From assembly GCA_902622545.1 (NCBI GenBank), contig CACNQD010000003.1, positions 236,756 through 300,755 on the forward strand: 64,000 bases of DNA, given 5' to 3'. The notes under the pieces were generated by a model. That model was not told where the DNA came from, searched no databases, and worked only from the letters and a program-made list of their open reading frames with translations. This DNA is from an uncultured Pelagibacteraceae bacterium (GTDB taxonomy: Bacteria > Pseudomonadota > Alphaproteobacteria > Pelagibacterales > Pelagibacteraceae). This document shows, one piece after another, positions 46,671 to 55,681 of this stretch (positions within the stretch are counted from its first letter, which is position 1; every line of letters starts with the position of its first letter). A program made the translations under genes and the position numbers.

Positions 46671-47644
46671 TTATGTTCTCTTAAAAAATTTTTTAAGTTT
46701 TTTGCTGGATACCCCATTACTTTAGTATTGTCAGGAATATCTTTTATCACTCCACTACCTCCACCAATTTGAACATTGTTACCTATTTTAAGATGACCTG
46801 AAATTCCAGCTTGACCACCTATCATAACATTGTTTCCTATAACTGAACTTCCAGCAAATCCTACTTGACCAGCTATTATACAATTTTCACCTATCTTTAC
46901 ATTGTGAGCTATATGGATTTGGTTGTCTAAAAAAGTATTTTTTCCAATCACTGTATTAGAGAGTGATCCACGGTCAATTGTTGAACTACAGCCTATTTCA
47001 ACATTATCCTCAATGATAACTACACCAATTTGTGGGTATCTAAAATTACCTTTTTTGTCAGGAAAAAAACCAAAACCTTTTTTTCCTATTATGCACCCAT
47101 CTAAGATATGAACATTATTTTTAATTAATGAGTTTCTAATTATAACATTTGAACCGATTGTACAGTTATCACCAATTGATACATTGGTTTCAATGATAGA
47201 GTTATGTCCAATCAAGCAATTAGATCCAATTTTAACATTCTTGCCAATTAAAACATTTCTTCCGAATTTTACTTTATTTTTAAATTGTATATTTTCAATC
47301 TGTTCAACTTTAACGTCAAAATCATCTGTAACAGAATTTGGGTAAAATTTTTTAGTTATTTTAGCAACATCTAATAAAATTTTATCTGAAATTATTGTTT
47401 TGCAAGTATTTGGTAATAATGATTTTAAATTTTCACTGGTCACACAAAATGATGCATTTGTAGATTTAGCAAGTTCACCGTACTTTTTTGAATGTAAAAA
47501 AGTTATGTCTCCTTTTATTGACGAACTTAAATCTTTAATATTGTTTATTTCTTCGTCTGAAAAAGATTGGTCTTTTATAGATATCAATTTTAGTAAATCG
47601 CTGATTTTATAAGGTCCAGAGTTTTTAAAAAAAGGATTATTCAT
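46667..47644 (-). CDS. lpxD: UDP-3-O-acylglucosamine N-acyltransferase LpxD
   Basis: LpxD adds the N-linked acyl chain in lipid A synthesis. With the ATG at 47644 it has 325 residues. The upstream TTG at 47662 would add six residues only. An N-terminal uridine-binding domain (about 1-100) precedes a hexapeptide beta-helix containing GFGFFPDKKGNFRYPQIG and the catalytic histidine in DNQIHIAHNVKIG. The C-terminus ends GYPAKNLKNFLREHK. It lies between fabZ and lpxA as usual. Confidence 0.95.
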   Translation of the reverse strand: MNNPFFKNSGPYKISDLLKLISIKDQSFSDEEINNIKDLSSSIKGDITFLHSKKYGELAKSTNASFCVTSENLKSLLPNTCKTIISDKILLDVAKITKKFYPNSVTDDFDVKVEQIENIQFKNKVKFGRNVLIGKNVKIGSNCLIGHNSIIETNVSIGDNCTIGSNVIIRNSLIKNNVHILDGCIIGKKGFGFFPDKKGNFRYPQIGVVIIEDNVEIGCSSTIDRGSLSNTVIGKNTFLDNQIHIAHNVKIGENCIIAGQVGFAGSSVIGNNVMIGGQAGISGHLKIGNNVQIGGGSGVIKDIPDNTKVMGYPAKNLKNFLREHK

Positions 47645-47698
47645 TAATAAGTTTAATATCAAAACTTACTCTAAATGCTTATCAAGATTTATTGCTAA

Positions 47699-48145
47699 TT
47701 ATTTCCTATCAACAATTGTTGCAGACCATACAGCATCAGCCATTTTTTTATTATCAACGGTAGCCTCACCTTTATATTTCCAAACACGTCCGTGAGATCT
47801 CACAGCTTCAATATAAAGCTCGAGTCTACAATCTGGTAATACCGGATTTCTAAATCTTGCTTTTTCCACATTCATTAAATAAACAAGTTTATTTTCATAA
47901 GTTTCTTTATCCAGACCGTGAGCTGTTAAAGCTGCAGCAGCTTGTCCAAATGCTTCAACAATCAAAACACCTGGCATAACTGGCTGTCCAGGAAAATGTC
48001 CCTGGACAAAAAAACTATTTTTTTTAACATTTACTATTGCTGTTGCTGAGAAAAGTTTTTTTATATTTATTAACTCATCTATTAACAACATGGGTTCTCT
48101 GTGTGGTAATAAGTTTTCTATATCTTTTTTATTCAAGTTTTGCAT
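47699..48145 (-). CDS. fabZ: 3-hydroxyacyl-ACP dehydratase FabZ
   Basis: FabZ dehydrates beta-hydroxyacyl-ACP in fatty acid synthesis. The 148-residue hot-dog-fold protein has LPHREPMLLIDEL near the N-terminus and the active-site segment GHFPGQPVMPGVLIVEAFGQ with the catalytic histidine and the glutamate in VEA. It is within the lipid A cluster, where it sets acyl-chain supply. It shares one base with skp. Confidence 0.95.
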   Translation of the reverse strand: MQNLNKKDIENLLPHREPMLLIDELINIKKLFSATAIVNVKKNSFFVQGHFPGQPVMPGVLIVEAFGQAAAALTAHGLDKETYENKLVYLMNVEKARFRNPVLPDCRLELYIEAVRSHGRVWKYKGEATVDNKKMADAVWSATIVDRK

Positions 48146-48666
48146 TAATTAATTTTAATATTGTTTATTTCCTTATCTGTAATAGCAAGTATTTCATCGG
48201 TAATTTCAATTTCTTTTTTTCCCATAACTATATTTTTTTTTTGAAGAATTAAACTTATTGAATTTTTTTTCGCATACTCTTGTAAAATTGGAGATAATTT
48301 AAGTATAAGTTTATTTGTAGCACCTATTCTTAGTTTATTTATATCCTCCCTCGCTTTAACCTGTTCTTTTTGAAAATTTATAATTTCTGATCTTAGGTTT
48401 GTTAGTTCTTTTTGAAAATCCTCCTTACTTAATATATTTTTTTGTGCAATTATTTTTTTTTCTTTATTTTTCAGTATTTCATCGTTTTTTTTAAATTTTT
48501 CTAGATTTTCTTCATATAAATTTTCTAGTTGTTTTTTAATTGATTTACCTGCTTTAGATTGTTGCATTATTTTGTCTACATTCAAATAAACGATTTTTTG
48601 TTCTTCAGAGTAAGAATATGTAAAAATTAAAAAAAAAATATTTATAATTATTAACTTTTTAAACAT
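48145..48666 (-). CDS. skp: Skp/OmpH-like periplasmic chaperone
   Basis: This 173-residue protein has an N-terminal signal peptide (MFKKLIIINIFFLIFTYSYS). A long charged coiled-coil region (about 35-115) recalls the jellyfish-shaped Skp trimer. The start YLNVDKIMQQSKAGKSIKKQLE and the end ILQEYAKKNSISLILQKKNIVMG match the family. It would hold unfolded outer-membrane proteins for BamA, encoded next to it with a one-base overlap. Confidence 0.87.
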   Translation of the reverse strand: MFKKLIIINIFFLIFTYSYSEEQKIVYLNVDKIMQQSKAGKSIKKQLENLYEENLEKFKKNDEILKNKEKKIIAQKNILSKEDFQKELTNLRSEIINFQKEQVKAREDINKLRIGATNKLILKLSPILQEYAKKNSISLILQKKNIVMGKKEIEITDEILAITDKEINNIKIN

Positions 48667-50900
48667 TAAAAGGTTGTTCCGATATTAAATTGAAATCCCT
48701 CAAATTCGTCGGTGCTTTTCTTTTGGATTGCATGGGAGAAAGTTAAATTTAATGGTCCCACTGGTGTCCACCATTCCACACCAGCTCCTGTCGATACTCT
48801 TAAAAAATTTGAATCATCAAAATTTGAAGATCTGTAGTCTGTACCCCATACATTTCCTAGATCTAAAAAATAGTTAAACTCAAAATTTTGAAGGTTTGGT
48901 GCTACCATTGGTAAATTACTAGTAAAACTTAGAGCTGCAGCATAGTTCCCCCCTACGTGGTCATCTCCTTGATCAACAGGACCTATTCTTCCTGGTTTAA
49001 AACCTCTTAGTCTTTTTCTTGGTATACCTATTCTTTCTGAAATTCTAACATCATCACTCAAACCAACTGTATTTTTAAGATATAAACCAATACTTGCTGT
49101 TGTTTCAGAAACTGTTAAATAATGATCATAAATATAATTTGAGGTAACAGTGTTACTTTCAGATATCACTGGTAAAATTTGAGAAAATTTACTTCTAAAT
49201 CCGTCAGATGTTTGGAATTTTTGATTTCTAACATCATAATCAAATGCATAACCAATTGTAGAAGTAAAATAGTTGCCTTCTTGTTTTTTTATTGAAGAGC
49301 TAGCTAATGAGTTAGTTTCTAATTTTTCAGCAACAGTTTTAAATGTGGGGTTAAAAAACAAATTATCGTATTGTTCAAATTTAGTTCCAAAGCTAAACCC
49401 TGCTTCACTAGAGTCATAACCACTGTCTGCCATTTTATCTGTATTTATGGCAAAAATACTAGTTGATAATGCTTTTTCTGTATAATTAAAATTTGGATTG
49501 TTAACTGTAAATTCACCTTTTACTTTTTCCTCACTTAAAGACAAAGAAGATACTAGACCAACACCTCTACCCATAAAGTTTTTTTCAGAAACTGAGAATC
49601 CAACTGTACCACCATCATTACCAACTCCTGCTGAAGCTAAAATTTCTCCAGTAGGCTTCTCTTCTACTGTAATTTTAATATCTTTTTGCTGAGAGTCTCC
49701 AACAGTTATTACTTCATCTTTAACTTCTGCGAATATTCTTAATGCTTTTAAATTATTTATAGATTTAGCATGTAATAGCTTATTAAAAGGGTCACCTTCA
49801 TCAACCTCAAGTTGGTTTCTAATAACTTTTTCTTCAGTAACATTATTTCCAAATATATTAATTCTATTAACAAAAAATTTTTCACTTTCGACTATTGTAA
49901 ACACTAAATCTAATTTGTTTTCTTCAATTTCATCTATCTCAATCGTTGCATCAATAAAATCATAAAGTCTTGATACTGATATTTTGTCAATTTCCTTAAT
50001 TACCTTGTTTATTTGATTTAAAGAATATTTTTTTTCTTTAAGTTTATTAATTGACTTTCTAACTTTTGCAAAATCATCTGGATTGTAATCTATGGGAATA
50101 TCCAGTTTTGCATTATTAATTAAATATTTATTACCAGAATTTATATTATAAATTAATTCAAAGAAATTATCATTAAAAACTGCAGAAGAACTTTCGATTT
50201 TAACGTTATAATATCCTTTATTTAAATAAAAATTTTTTAATAGTCTTTTATCAAGTTCAATTCTATTAACGTCTAAAAATTTTTTATTACTAATAAACTT
50301 CCAAAATTTATTCTCCTCACTAACAATAACGCTTCTGAGTTTTCTATCTTTGTAAAATTTGTTTCCTGTAAATTTAATGTTGTTGATTAGAGCTTTTTCT
50401 CCAGTTTCTATATCGTAAATTAGATCGACAGTGTCATTATTATTTTCTTTTACTTTCACATCTACTTTAGCAAAATAATATCCCGATCTGCTAAGAGAAT
50501 TTTTGATTCTTAAAAGATCTTGTTCTGCAGTAAACTTATCAAAAGGGCTTTTATCTTTTAAATTTAATTGTTTTAGAATTTTCTTAGTATTCTCTTTAGA
50601 CTTAACGCCCTTAATAATTATAGTTTGTACGATTTTTTTTTCATTTACATTTATTATTAAAATATTGTCTTTTACATTTATCTTTATATCTGAAAAAAAG
50701 TTTGTATCGTATAAATCTATTAAAATTTGATTTATTTCGGCTTCTGAATAATCGAAACCTAGTTTAATATTTCCAAAAGCAATTATACTTTCTTTGGTAA
50801 CTCTTTTATTATTTTCTAATTTAACATCTTTAATTACTTCCGCTTTAGCAGATGTAAAAAATACGCACAAAAGAATCAGTGATATAAAAAATTTCTTCAT
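48666..50900 (-). CDS. bamA: Outer-membrane assembly factor BamA
   Basis: BamA inserts beta-barrel proteins in the outer membrane. The 744 residues start with a signal peptide (MKKFFISLILLCVFFTSAKA). Five POTRA domains follow (about 22-410; for example DTNFFSDIKINVKDNILIIN, GDPFNKLLHAKSINNL) and then an Omp85 barrel. The barrel has GFSVSEKNFMGRG, the lid-lock motif in RIGIPRKRLRGFKPG, and GAGVEWWTPVGPLNLTFSHAI. The C-terminal phenylalanine (FNIGTTF) is the usual insertion signal. The rseP gene normally found between dxr and bamA is absent here. Confidence 0.95.
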   Translation of the reverse strand: MKKFFISLILLCVFFTSAKAEVIKDVKLENNKRVTKESIIAFGNIKLGFDYSEAEINQILIDLYDTNFFSDIKINVKDNILIINVNEKKIVQTIIIKGVKSKENTKKILKQLNLKDKSPFDKFTAEQDLLRIKNSLSRSGYYFAKVDVKVKENNNDTVDLIYDIETGEKALINNIKFTGNKFYKDRKLRSVIVSEENKFWKFISNKKFLDVNRIELDKRLLKNFYLNKGYYNVKIESSSAVFNDNFFELIYNINSGNKYLINNAKLDIPIDYNPDDFAKVRKSINKLKEKKYSLNQINKVIKEIDKISVSRLYDFIDATIEIDEIEENKLDLVFTIVESEKFFVNRINIFGNNVTEEKVIRNQLEVDEGDPFNKLLHAKSINNLKALRIFAEVKDEVITVGDSQQKDIKITVEEKPTGEILASAGVGNDGGTVGFSVSEKNFMGRGVGLVSSLSLSEEKVKGEFTVNNPNFNYTEKALSTSIFAINTDKMADSGYDSSEAGFSFGTKFEQYDNLFFNPTFKTVAEKLETNSLASSSIKKQEGNYFTSTIGYAFDYDVRNQKFQTSDGFRSKFSQILPVISESNTVTSNYIYDHYLTVSETTASIGLYLKNTVGLSDDVRISERIGIPRKRLRGFKPGRIGPVDQGDDHVGGNYAAALSFTSNLPMVAPNLQNFEFNYFLDLGNVWGTDYRSSNFDDSNFLRVSTGAGVEWWTPVGPLNLTFSHAIQKKSTDEFEGFQFNIGTTF

Positions 50901-52063
50901 TTGAAATTGGATATTACACTTAAAGATTTTGTTTTCAATCTTACAAAGTTATTTAATTTTTCAATTTGAGTTAAATTTTTCACCTTTTTTTGCCTATATT
51001 TTAGGAAATTTTTATTCTTAATAATTTTATTTAACCTAAGTGAGATATCATCAAAACTTATTTTCTTTTGTAAGAATAAACTTACTAATTCATCATTTGC
51101 TGACACCAATACAGTTTCAAATAATGATTCCCTTTTAGGAATTAATTTTAATATTTTAATCAATGGATACTTATTTTTGTCTACTTTGTTTAAATTTAAG
51201 TTATTTAATATTTCTATATCAATTTTTTTTGACTTTAGATAATTATCGTCACTATATAATGAATTAAAAATCGGTACTTTCATATCTGTTTCGTGTGCAA
51301 CCAATTTTATCAATCCACTTTTAAGTTTTACTATAGCGTGTATGTAAGATTTTGGATGAATTAATATATTAAATTTGTTTAGTTCTAAATTAAAAATTTT
51401 TTTTGCCTCTATAACTTCAAAAACTTTATTCATTAATGTTGCAGAATCTGTGGAAATTTTTTTTCCCATTTTCCAATTCGGATGATTGGTGGCTAACATT
51501 GGTGTTTTTTTAATCTTATTATTCTTTAGTGCATAAAACGGACCTCCTGAAGCTGTTATTATCACACTCTCTACTTTATCAGGTCTAATATTTTTTATTA
51601 CAGACCAAATAGAGAAATGTTCAGAGTCAACTGGTATAAATTTAGTTTTATATTTTTCTAATTGTTCTCTAATCAAATTCCAGCCACAGATAATTGACTC
51701 TTTATTAGCTATAGCAATAGTTTTGGTTCTTTTTATTATTTTTATTGTAGGTTTTAATCCTTTAAAACCTGATATTGAACTCATAGTGTAATCCAATTTT
51801 GTAGTAATAACTTTATCAATCTTATCTAAGTTGTTTGAAATATTTAATTTATTGAATTTTTTTTTTAATATTTGAAAACTTTTTTTATTAGTAACTATTA
51901 TATTTTTTACTCTAAATTCTTTTATTTGTTTTGACAATAAAACATGGTTTTTATCAGCTGTTAAAAGGGATATTTCAAAATTATGTTTGTTTCTTTTTAT
52001 AATTTCTAATGTTTGCTTTCCAATAGAACCCGTTGAACCCAATATAGCTATTTTTTTTTTCAT
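50897..52063 (-). CDS. dxr: 1-deoxy-D-xylulose-5-phosphate reductoisomerase
   Basis: Dxr converts DXP to MEP with NADPH, the committed step of isoprenoid synthesis. The 388 residues have the nucleotide motif AILGSTGSIGKQTLEII, SSISGFKGLKPT, ANKESIICGW, PVDSEHFSIW with the metal-binding acids, ITASGGPF, HPNWKMGKKISTDSATLMNK and GLIKLVAHETDMKVPI. It works with IspDF encoded elsewhere in the window. It overlaps bamA by 4 bp. Confidence 0.95.
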   Translation of the reverse strand: MKKKIAILGSTGSIGKQTLEIIKRNKHNFEISLLTADKNHVLLSKQIKEFRVKNIIVTNKKSFQILKKKFNKLNISNNLDKIDKVITTKLDYTMSSISGFKGLKPTIKIIKRTKTIAIANKESIICGWNLIREQLEKYKTKFIPVDSEHFSIWSVIKNIRPDKVESVIITASGGPFYALKNNKIKKTPMLATNHPNWKMGKKISTDSATLMNKVFEVIEAKKIFNLELNKFNILIHPKSYIHAIVKLKSGLIKLVAHETDMKVPIFNSLYSDDNYLKSKKIDIEILNNLNLNKVDKNKYPLIKILKLIPKRESLFETVLVSANDELVSLFLQKKISFDDISLRLNKIIKNKNFLKYRQKKVKNLTQIEKLNNFVRLKTKSLSVISNFK

Positions 52064-52068
52064 TTTTT

Positions 52069-52713
52069 TTAAAAAATAAAATATTTTATAATTACATACC
52101 CGCTCGGTATGGTAAAAATCATACCATCAATTCTATCTAGTAATCCTCCGTGACCAGGTAAAATTTTTCCTGTGTCTTTAGTTTTAACAATGCGTTTAAA
52201 AAATGAAACTATTAAATCTCCTAATTGACTTATCAGAGATATAAAAAAAATAAAAATTGAAATTAAAAAGTAATGATTTGTATTCAATAGATCTTCCATA
52301 AACGAATAGTAATAAACATTTCCTCCAATTATCGATAATAAAAAGCCTCCTACAACTCCTGAGTAAGTTTTTTTAGGGCTAATTTTTGTTAACTTTGGTC
52401 CTTTAAAAATTTTACCAAATGTATATCCACCCACGTCTGTTAGAATAGAAATAATTATAATAAATAAAAAAATATAAACTCCTTTATCATCTCTTAATAA
52501 ATAAGCAGAATAAAGTGAAAAGATAATAAATATTGTACCTATTATTTTAAAAATTATTAAATTCTTTGATAATTTAAACCACTCATAAATTGTTATTAAA
52601 GAAATAGCGCTTATAAAAAATATGAAAAAAAAAGACCCTTTAATAATAAAAAATAAAGCTATTGGCATAATTAAGATAGATGTTAACAATCTTTTTTCAA
52701 ATTCATTTTTCAT
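52069..52713 (-). CDS. cdsA: Phosphatidate cytidylyltransferase
   Basis: CdsA makes CDP-diacylglycerol from phosphatidic acid and CTP at the inner membrane. The 214-residue protein has several hydrophobic segments and the family signature near the C-terminus (SQLGDLIVSFFKRIVKTKDTGKILPGHGGLLDRIDG), whose D-x-K-D-x-G and GGLLDRID parts bind CTP and metal. It is shorter than the E. coli enzyme, as in many alphaproteobacteria. It shares one base with uppS. Confidence 0.93.
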   Translation of the reverse strand: MKNEFEKRLLTSILIMPIALFFIIKGSFFFIFFISAISLITIYEWFKLSKNLIIFKIIGTIFIIFSLYSAYLLRDDKGVYIFLFIIIISILTDVGGYTFGKIFKGPKLTKISPKKTYSGVVGGFLLSIIGGNVYYYSFMEDLLNTNHYFLISIFIFFISLISQLGDLIVSFFKRIVKTKDTGKILPGHGGLLDRIDGMIFTIPSGYVIIKYFIF

Positions 52714-53387
52714 TAAATATTTCCGAAATTTCTTTTTATTTTTTTATAATTATTAATTATTCTATTATAGTCATTTTTATTAAAATCTGGCCATAACTTC
52801 TTTTCAAAAAAAATTTCGGAATATGCTAATTGCCATAGTAAAAAGTTACTCAATCTATTAGTATTACCTGTTCTTATAAGAATATCTGGATCTGGTATAT
52901 CTGATGTATATAGATTTCTTGAAATCGTTTTTTCACTTATTTTTAAACCTTTTTTTTTTATTACCATAAAGGCATTAACTATTTCACTTTTAGATCCATA
53001 GTTTAATGCTAAATTAATCTGTAATTTATTATTTTTAGAAGTTAATTTTTCTGATTCTTTAAGAAGTTTATTTAATTTTTTTGAAAATTTTTTTTTTCCG
53101 ATTACTGATAATTTTATTTTTTTTTTATTAAAATCTTTAATGTTTTTAACGAGGAAATCTTCTAGCAAAGAAAATAAAAATTTAATTTCACTTTTTGGTC
53201 TTTTCCAGTTTTCTGTTGAAAATGCGAACAAAGTAAGAAATTTTATGTTCTTTTTTAAGCTTTCTATAATGATTTTTTCAACAGTTTTTAAACCTTGTTT
53301 ATGTCCAAAGTTTCTAGATCTTTTTTTGTTTATACCCCACCTCCCATTACCATCCATGATAATGGCAACATGTTTAATTGGGTTCAT
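52713..53387 (-). CDS. uppS: Undecaprenyl diphosphate synthase
   Basis: This cis-prenyltransferase makes the carrier lipid for peptidoglycan. The 224 residues show IIMDGNGRWG with catalytic Asp12, FGHKQGLKTVEKII, LTLFAFSTENWKRP, LALNYGSKSEI and the C-terminal DPDILIRTGNTNRLSNFLLWQLAYSE block. It overlaps frr by 4 bp. Confidence 0.95.
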   Translation of the reverse strand: MNPIKHVAIIMDGNGRWGINKKRSRNFGHKQGLKTVEKIIIESLKKNIKFLTLFAFSTENWKRPKSEIKFLFSLLEDFLVKNIKDFNKKKIKLSVIGKKKFSKKLNKLLKESEKLTSKNNKLQINLALNYGSKSEIVNAFMVIKKKGLKISEKTISRNLYTSDIPDPDILIRTGNTNRLSNFLLWQLAYSEIFFEKKLWPDFNKNDYNRIINNYKKIKRNFGNI

Positions 53388-53935
53388 ATAGTCATTATTT
53401 CTTTTTCTTTGGATGATACTTTTTCATCTATTAATTTTATATACTCGTCTGTTAAATCTTGAATATTTTTTTCATTTTTTTTTTCATCATCTTCGGAGAT
53501 CTCTTTTTTTTTTAAAAGATTTTTTAAATTATCATTAGCCTCTCTTCTAATATTTCTAATTGAAACTTTACATTTTTCTCCCATTGTTTTAACCATCTTT
53601 TTCATCTCACCTCTTCTTTCTTCACTTAAATTAGGAATTGGGAGTCTTATTAGCTGTCCATCTATTTGTGGATTTAAACCTAATTCTGATTTTTTAATTG
53701 AAGAGTCTATCAAATTTACATTATTTAAGTCCCAAACTTGTATATTTATCATTCTTGGTTCTGGTGTTGTAACAGTTCCTAACTGATTAATTGGCATTTT
53801 TTGTCCATATACATCAACTTTGACTAGATCTAACATGTTGGCGTTTGCTCTGCCTGTTCTCAGAGAGCTTAATTCTTTATTAAAAACATCAATTGTTTTT
53901 TTCATTTTTTGTTTATAATTTTCATGTTCAAACAT
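53384..53935 (-). CDS. frr: Ribosome recycling factor
   Basis: Frr splits post-termination ribosomes with EF-G. The 183 residues have the two-domain pattern: a helical domain with LSSLRTGRANANMLDLVKVDVYG, then the beta domain PINQLGTVTTPEPRMI, and back to helices with LPIPNLSEERRGEMKKMVK. In relatives pyrH lies between tsf and frr. Here frr follows tsf with no base between, so pyrH has been moved or lost from the cluster. Confidence 0.96.
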   Translation of the reverse strand: MFEHENYKQKMKKTIDVFNKELSSLRTGRANANMLDLVKVDVYGQKMPINQLGTVTTPEPRMINIQVWDLNNVNLIDSSIKKSELGLNPQIDGQLIRLPIPNLSEERRGEMKKMVKTMGEKCKVSIRNIRREANDNLKNLLKKKEISEDDEKKNEKNIQDLTDEYIKLIDEKVSSKEKEIMTI

Positions 53936-54787
53936 TTATTCCCCAATCTTGATCCGAAAAAATTCATTTACTTTAAGGCCATCTATATTTAATTCTTTTA
54001 TTACATCTTTTACTTTTTTTTTTGGTTCCATAACCCAATTTTGGTTAAGAAGTGAATTTTCCTCCTTAAACTTATTTATTTTACCTTGACTAATTTTTTT
54101 AATTATATCCAAAGGTTTACCTGTGGTTTTAAGTTCTTCAGCAATTAGTTCTTCCTCTTTAATTATGACTTGACGATCTATACCATCAATATCTATTGCT
54201 AGAGGGTTTAATGCTGCAATATGCATGCTAAGTTGTTTTCCAAAATTTTTTAGTTTATCCGAGTCATCGTTTGCATTTATTGAAACTAAGACGCCCAATT
54301 TAGATAAATTATCTTTTATAACTGTATGATGATATTTGAATATTTTTTGATTTAAATTGTCTAATGTTTTTGATCTACCTATTGTAATTTTTTCACCTAT
54401 TTTTGATATTAAAGCTAATAAATTATCATTTACTGATTTATTATTTTTCATATTTGAAAATAACAATTTTTCTTTATTTGATTTAACTTTATTGTTAATA
54501 TCGCTTAATTCTTTAGCAAAATTTATAAAATCCTCATTTTTTGCCACAAAATCTGTTTCACAATTAATTTCAAGCATTGAAGTATTCTTATCATTTTCGC
54601 AAATTGAAATAATTCCCTCATTTGCAGATCTCGACATTTTTTTTGAGGCTTTAGAAATGCCTTTAACTCTCAAAATTTCGATTGCTTTTTCAATATCTCC
54701 TTGAGCTTCGTTCATAGCCAAACTACAATCTTTAAAACCGGCACCACTCAAGGATCTTATTTTTTTAATTTTTTCAATATCAGCCAT
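53936..54787 (-). CDS. tsf: Elongation factor Ts
   Basis: EF-Ts exchanges GDP for GTP on EF-Tu. The 283 residues start with the UBA-like domain [37 protein letters not shown]. The contact block then reads [16 protein letters not shown], followed by core subdomains and the [11 protein letters not shown] stretch. It follows rpsB by 10 bp. Confidence 0.96.
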   Translation of the reverse strand: MADIEKIKKIRSLSGAGFKDCSLAMNEAQGDIEKAIEILRVKGISKASKKMSRSANEGIISICENDKNTSMLEINCETDFVAKNEDFINFAKELSDINNKVKSNKEKLLFSNMKNNKSVNDNLLALISKIGEKITIGRSKTLDNLNQKIFKYHHTVIKDNLSKLGVLVSINANDDSDKLKNFGKQLSMHIAALNPLAIDIDGIDRQVIIKEEELIAEELKTTGKPLDIIKKISQGKINKFKEENSLLNQNWVMEPKKKVKDVIKELNIDGLKVNEFFRIKIGE

Positions 54788-54797
54788 TTTTGAAAGT

Positions 54798-55562
54798 TTA
54801 ATTTATCTTTTTTTTGGTGGTAGATTTTTCAAGTTTTTTCGGCTTATCTTCTATTTTTGATTCTTCTACTTTCGGAGCTTCTTTTTTAGCATTTTCTATT
54901 GTTTCTTTAATCAGACTACAATAAAGATCAATAGATCTTCTTGCGTCATCATTGCCTGGTATTGGATAATCTATACCATCTGGATCTGAGTTTGTGTCTA
55001 AAATTGCAATTATAGGAATGTTGAGTTTTATAGACTCTTTTATTGCTAAAGATTCATAATTAGTGTCTATAATAAATACTAAATCTGGAATTTTTTTCAT
55101 TTCTGAAATACCCCCTAATGATCTCTGAAGTTTATCTCTTTGTATTCCCATTTTAAGTAGTTCTTTTTTCGTAAATCCTCTATTCTCAGCTTTTAGATCT
55201 ACTTCTATTTTTTGAAGTTTTTTAATAGAATTAGATATAGTTCCCCAATTAGTTAACATACCTCCTAGCCATCTATAATTTACGAAATACTGTTCTGTAG
55301 ATTTTGCTAGTTCGGCAATAGACTCGGATGCTTGTTTTTTAGTAGAGATGAATAATATTTTGCCATTGTTTGATATCACCTCGTATATTTTTTCTAGAGC
55401 TTTATTTGTTAACTCTAAGGTTTGCGTTAAATCTATAATATGTACCGAATCTCTCTTTCCAAAAATGTATTTTTTCATTTTTGGATTCCATCTAAGGGTT
55501 TTATGACCTAAATGTACTCCTGCCTCTAGTAGCTGTTCAATAGATAAATTTGGTATCTTCAT
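54798..55562 (-). CDS. rpsB: Ribosomal protein S2
   Basis: This small-subunit protein has 254 residues. Marks are [76 protein letters not shown] and [27 protein letters not shown] lysine-rich C-terminal extension (about 228-254) is not part of the core fold. The 119-bp leader upstream looks structured and may mediate feedback by S2. Confidence 0.96.
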   Translation of the reverse strand: MKIPNLSIEQLLEAGVHLGHKTLRWNPKMKKYIFGKRDSVHIIDLTQTLELTNKALEKIYEVISNNGKILFISTKKQASESIAELAKSTEQYFVNYRWLGGMLTNWGTISNSIKKLQKIEVDLKAENRGFTKKELLKMGIQRDKLQRSLGGISEMKKIPDLVFIIDTNYESLAIKESIKLNIPIIAILDTNSDPDGIDYPIPGNDDARRSIDLYCSLIKETIENAKKEAPKVEESKIEDKPKKLEKSTTKKKIN

Positions 55563-55640
55563 AATTTTTCCCGGTTATTCCGCCACAGTCATTTCCATTT
55601 AAGGACCGGAGGTATTAAACCACTAACTGTGTGAGTTTTA
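55563..55640 (-). promoter_or_regulatory. Structured rpsB leader
   Basis: The 5' leader of rpsB has GC-rich blocks unusual for intergenic DNA here. On the RNA, CACAGT (55631-55626) can pair with ACTGTG (55589-55584), and CCGG (55609-55606) with CCGG (55574-55571), the latter just before the start codon. The two pairings are interleaved in order, suggesting nested or pseudoknotted stems next to the ribosome site. S2 autoregulation through an rpsB leader is established in other proteobacteria. Assigning it here is inference. Confidence 0.5.
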
Positions 55641-55681
55641 AGTGTTAATATTAAGTTTATTAATGAAAGGCAAGTATTTTA

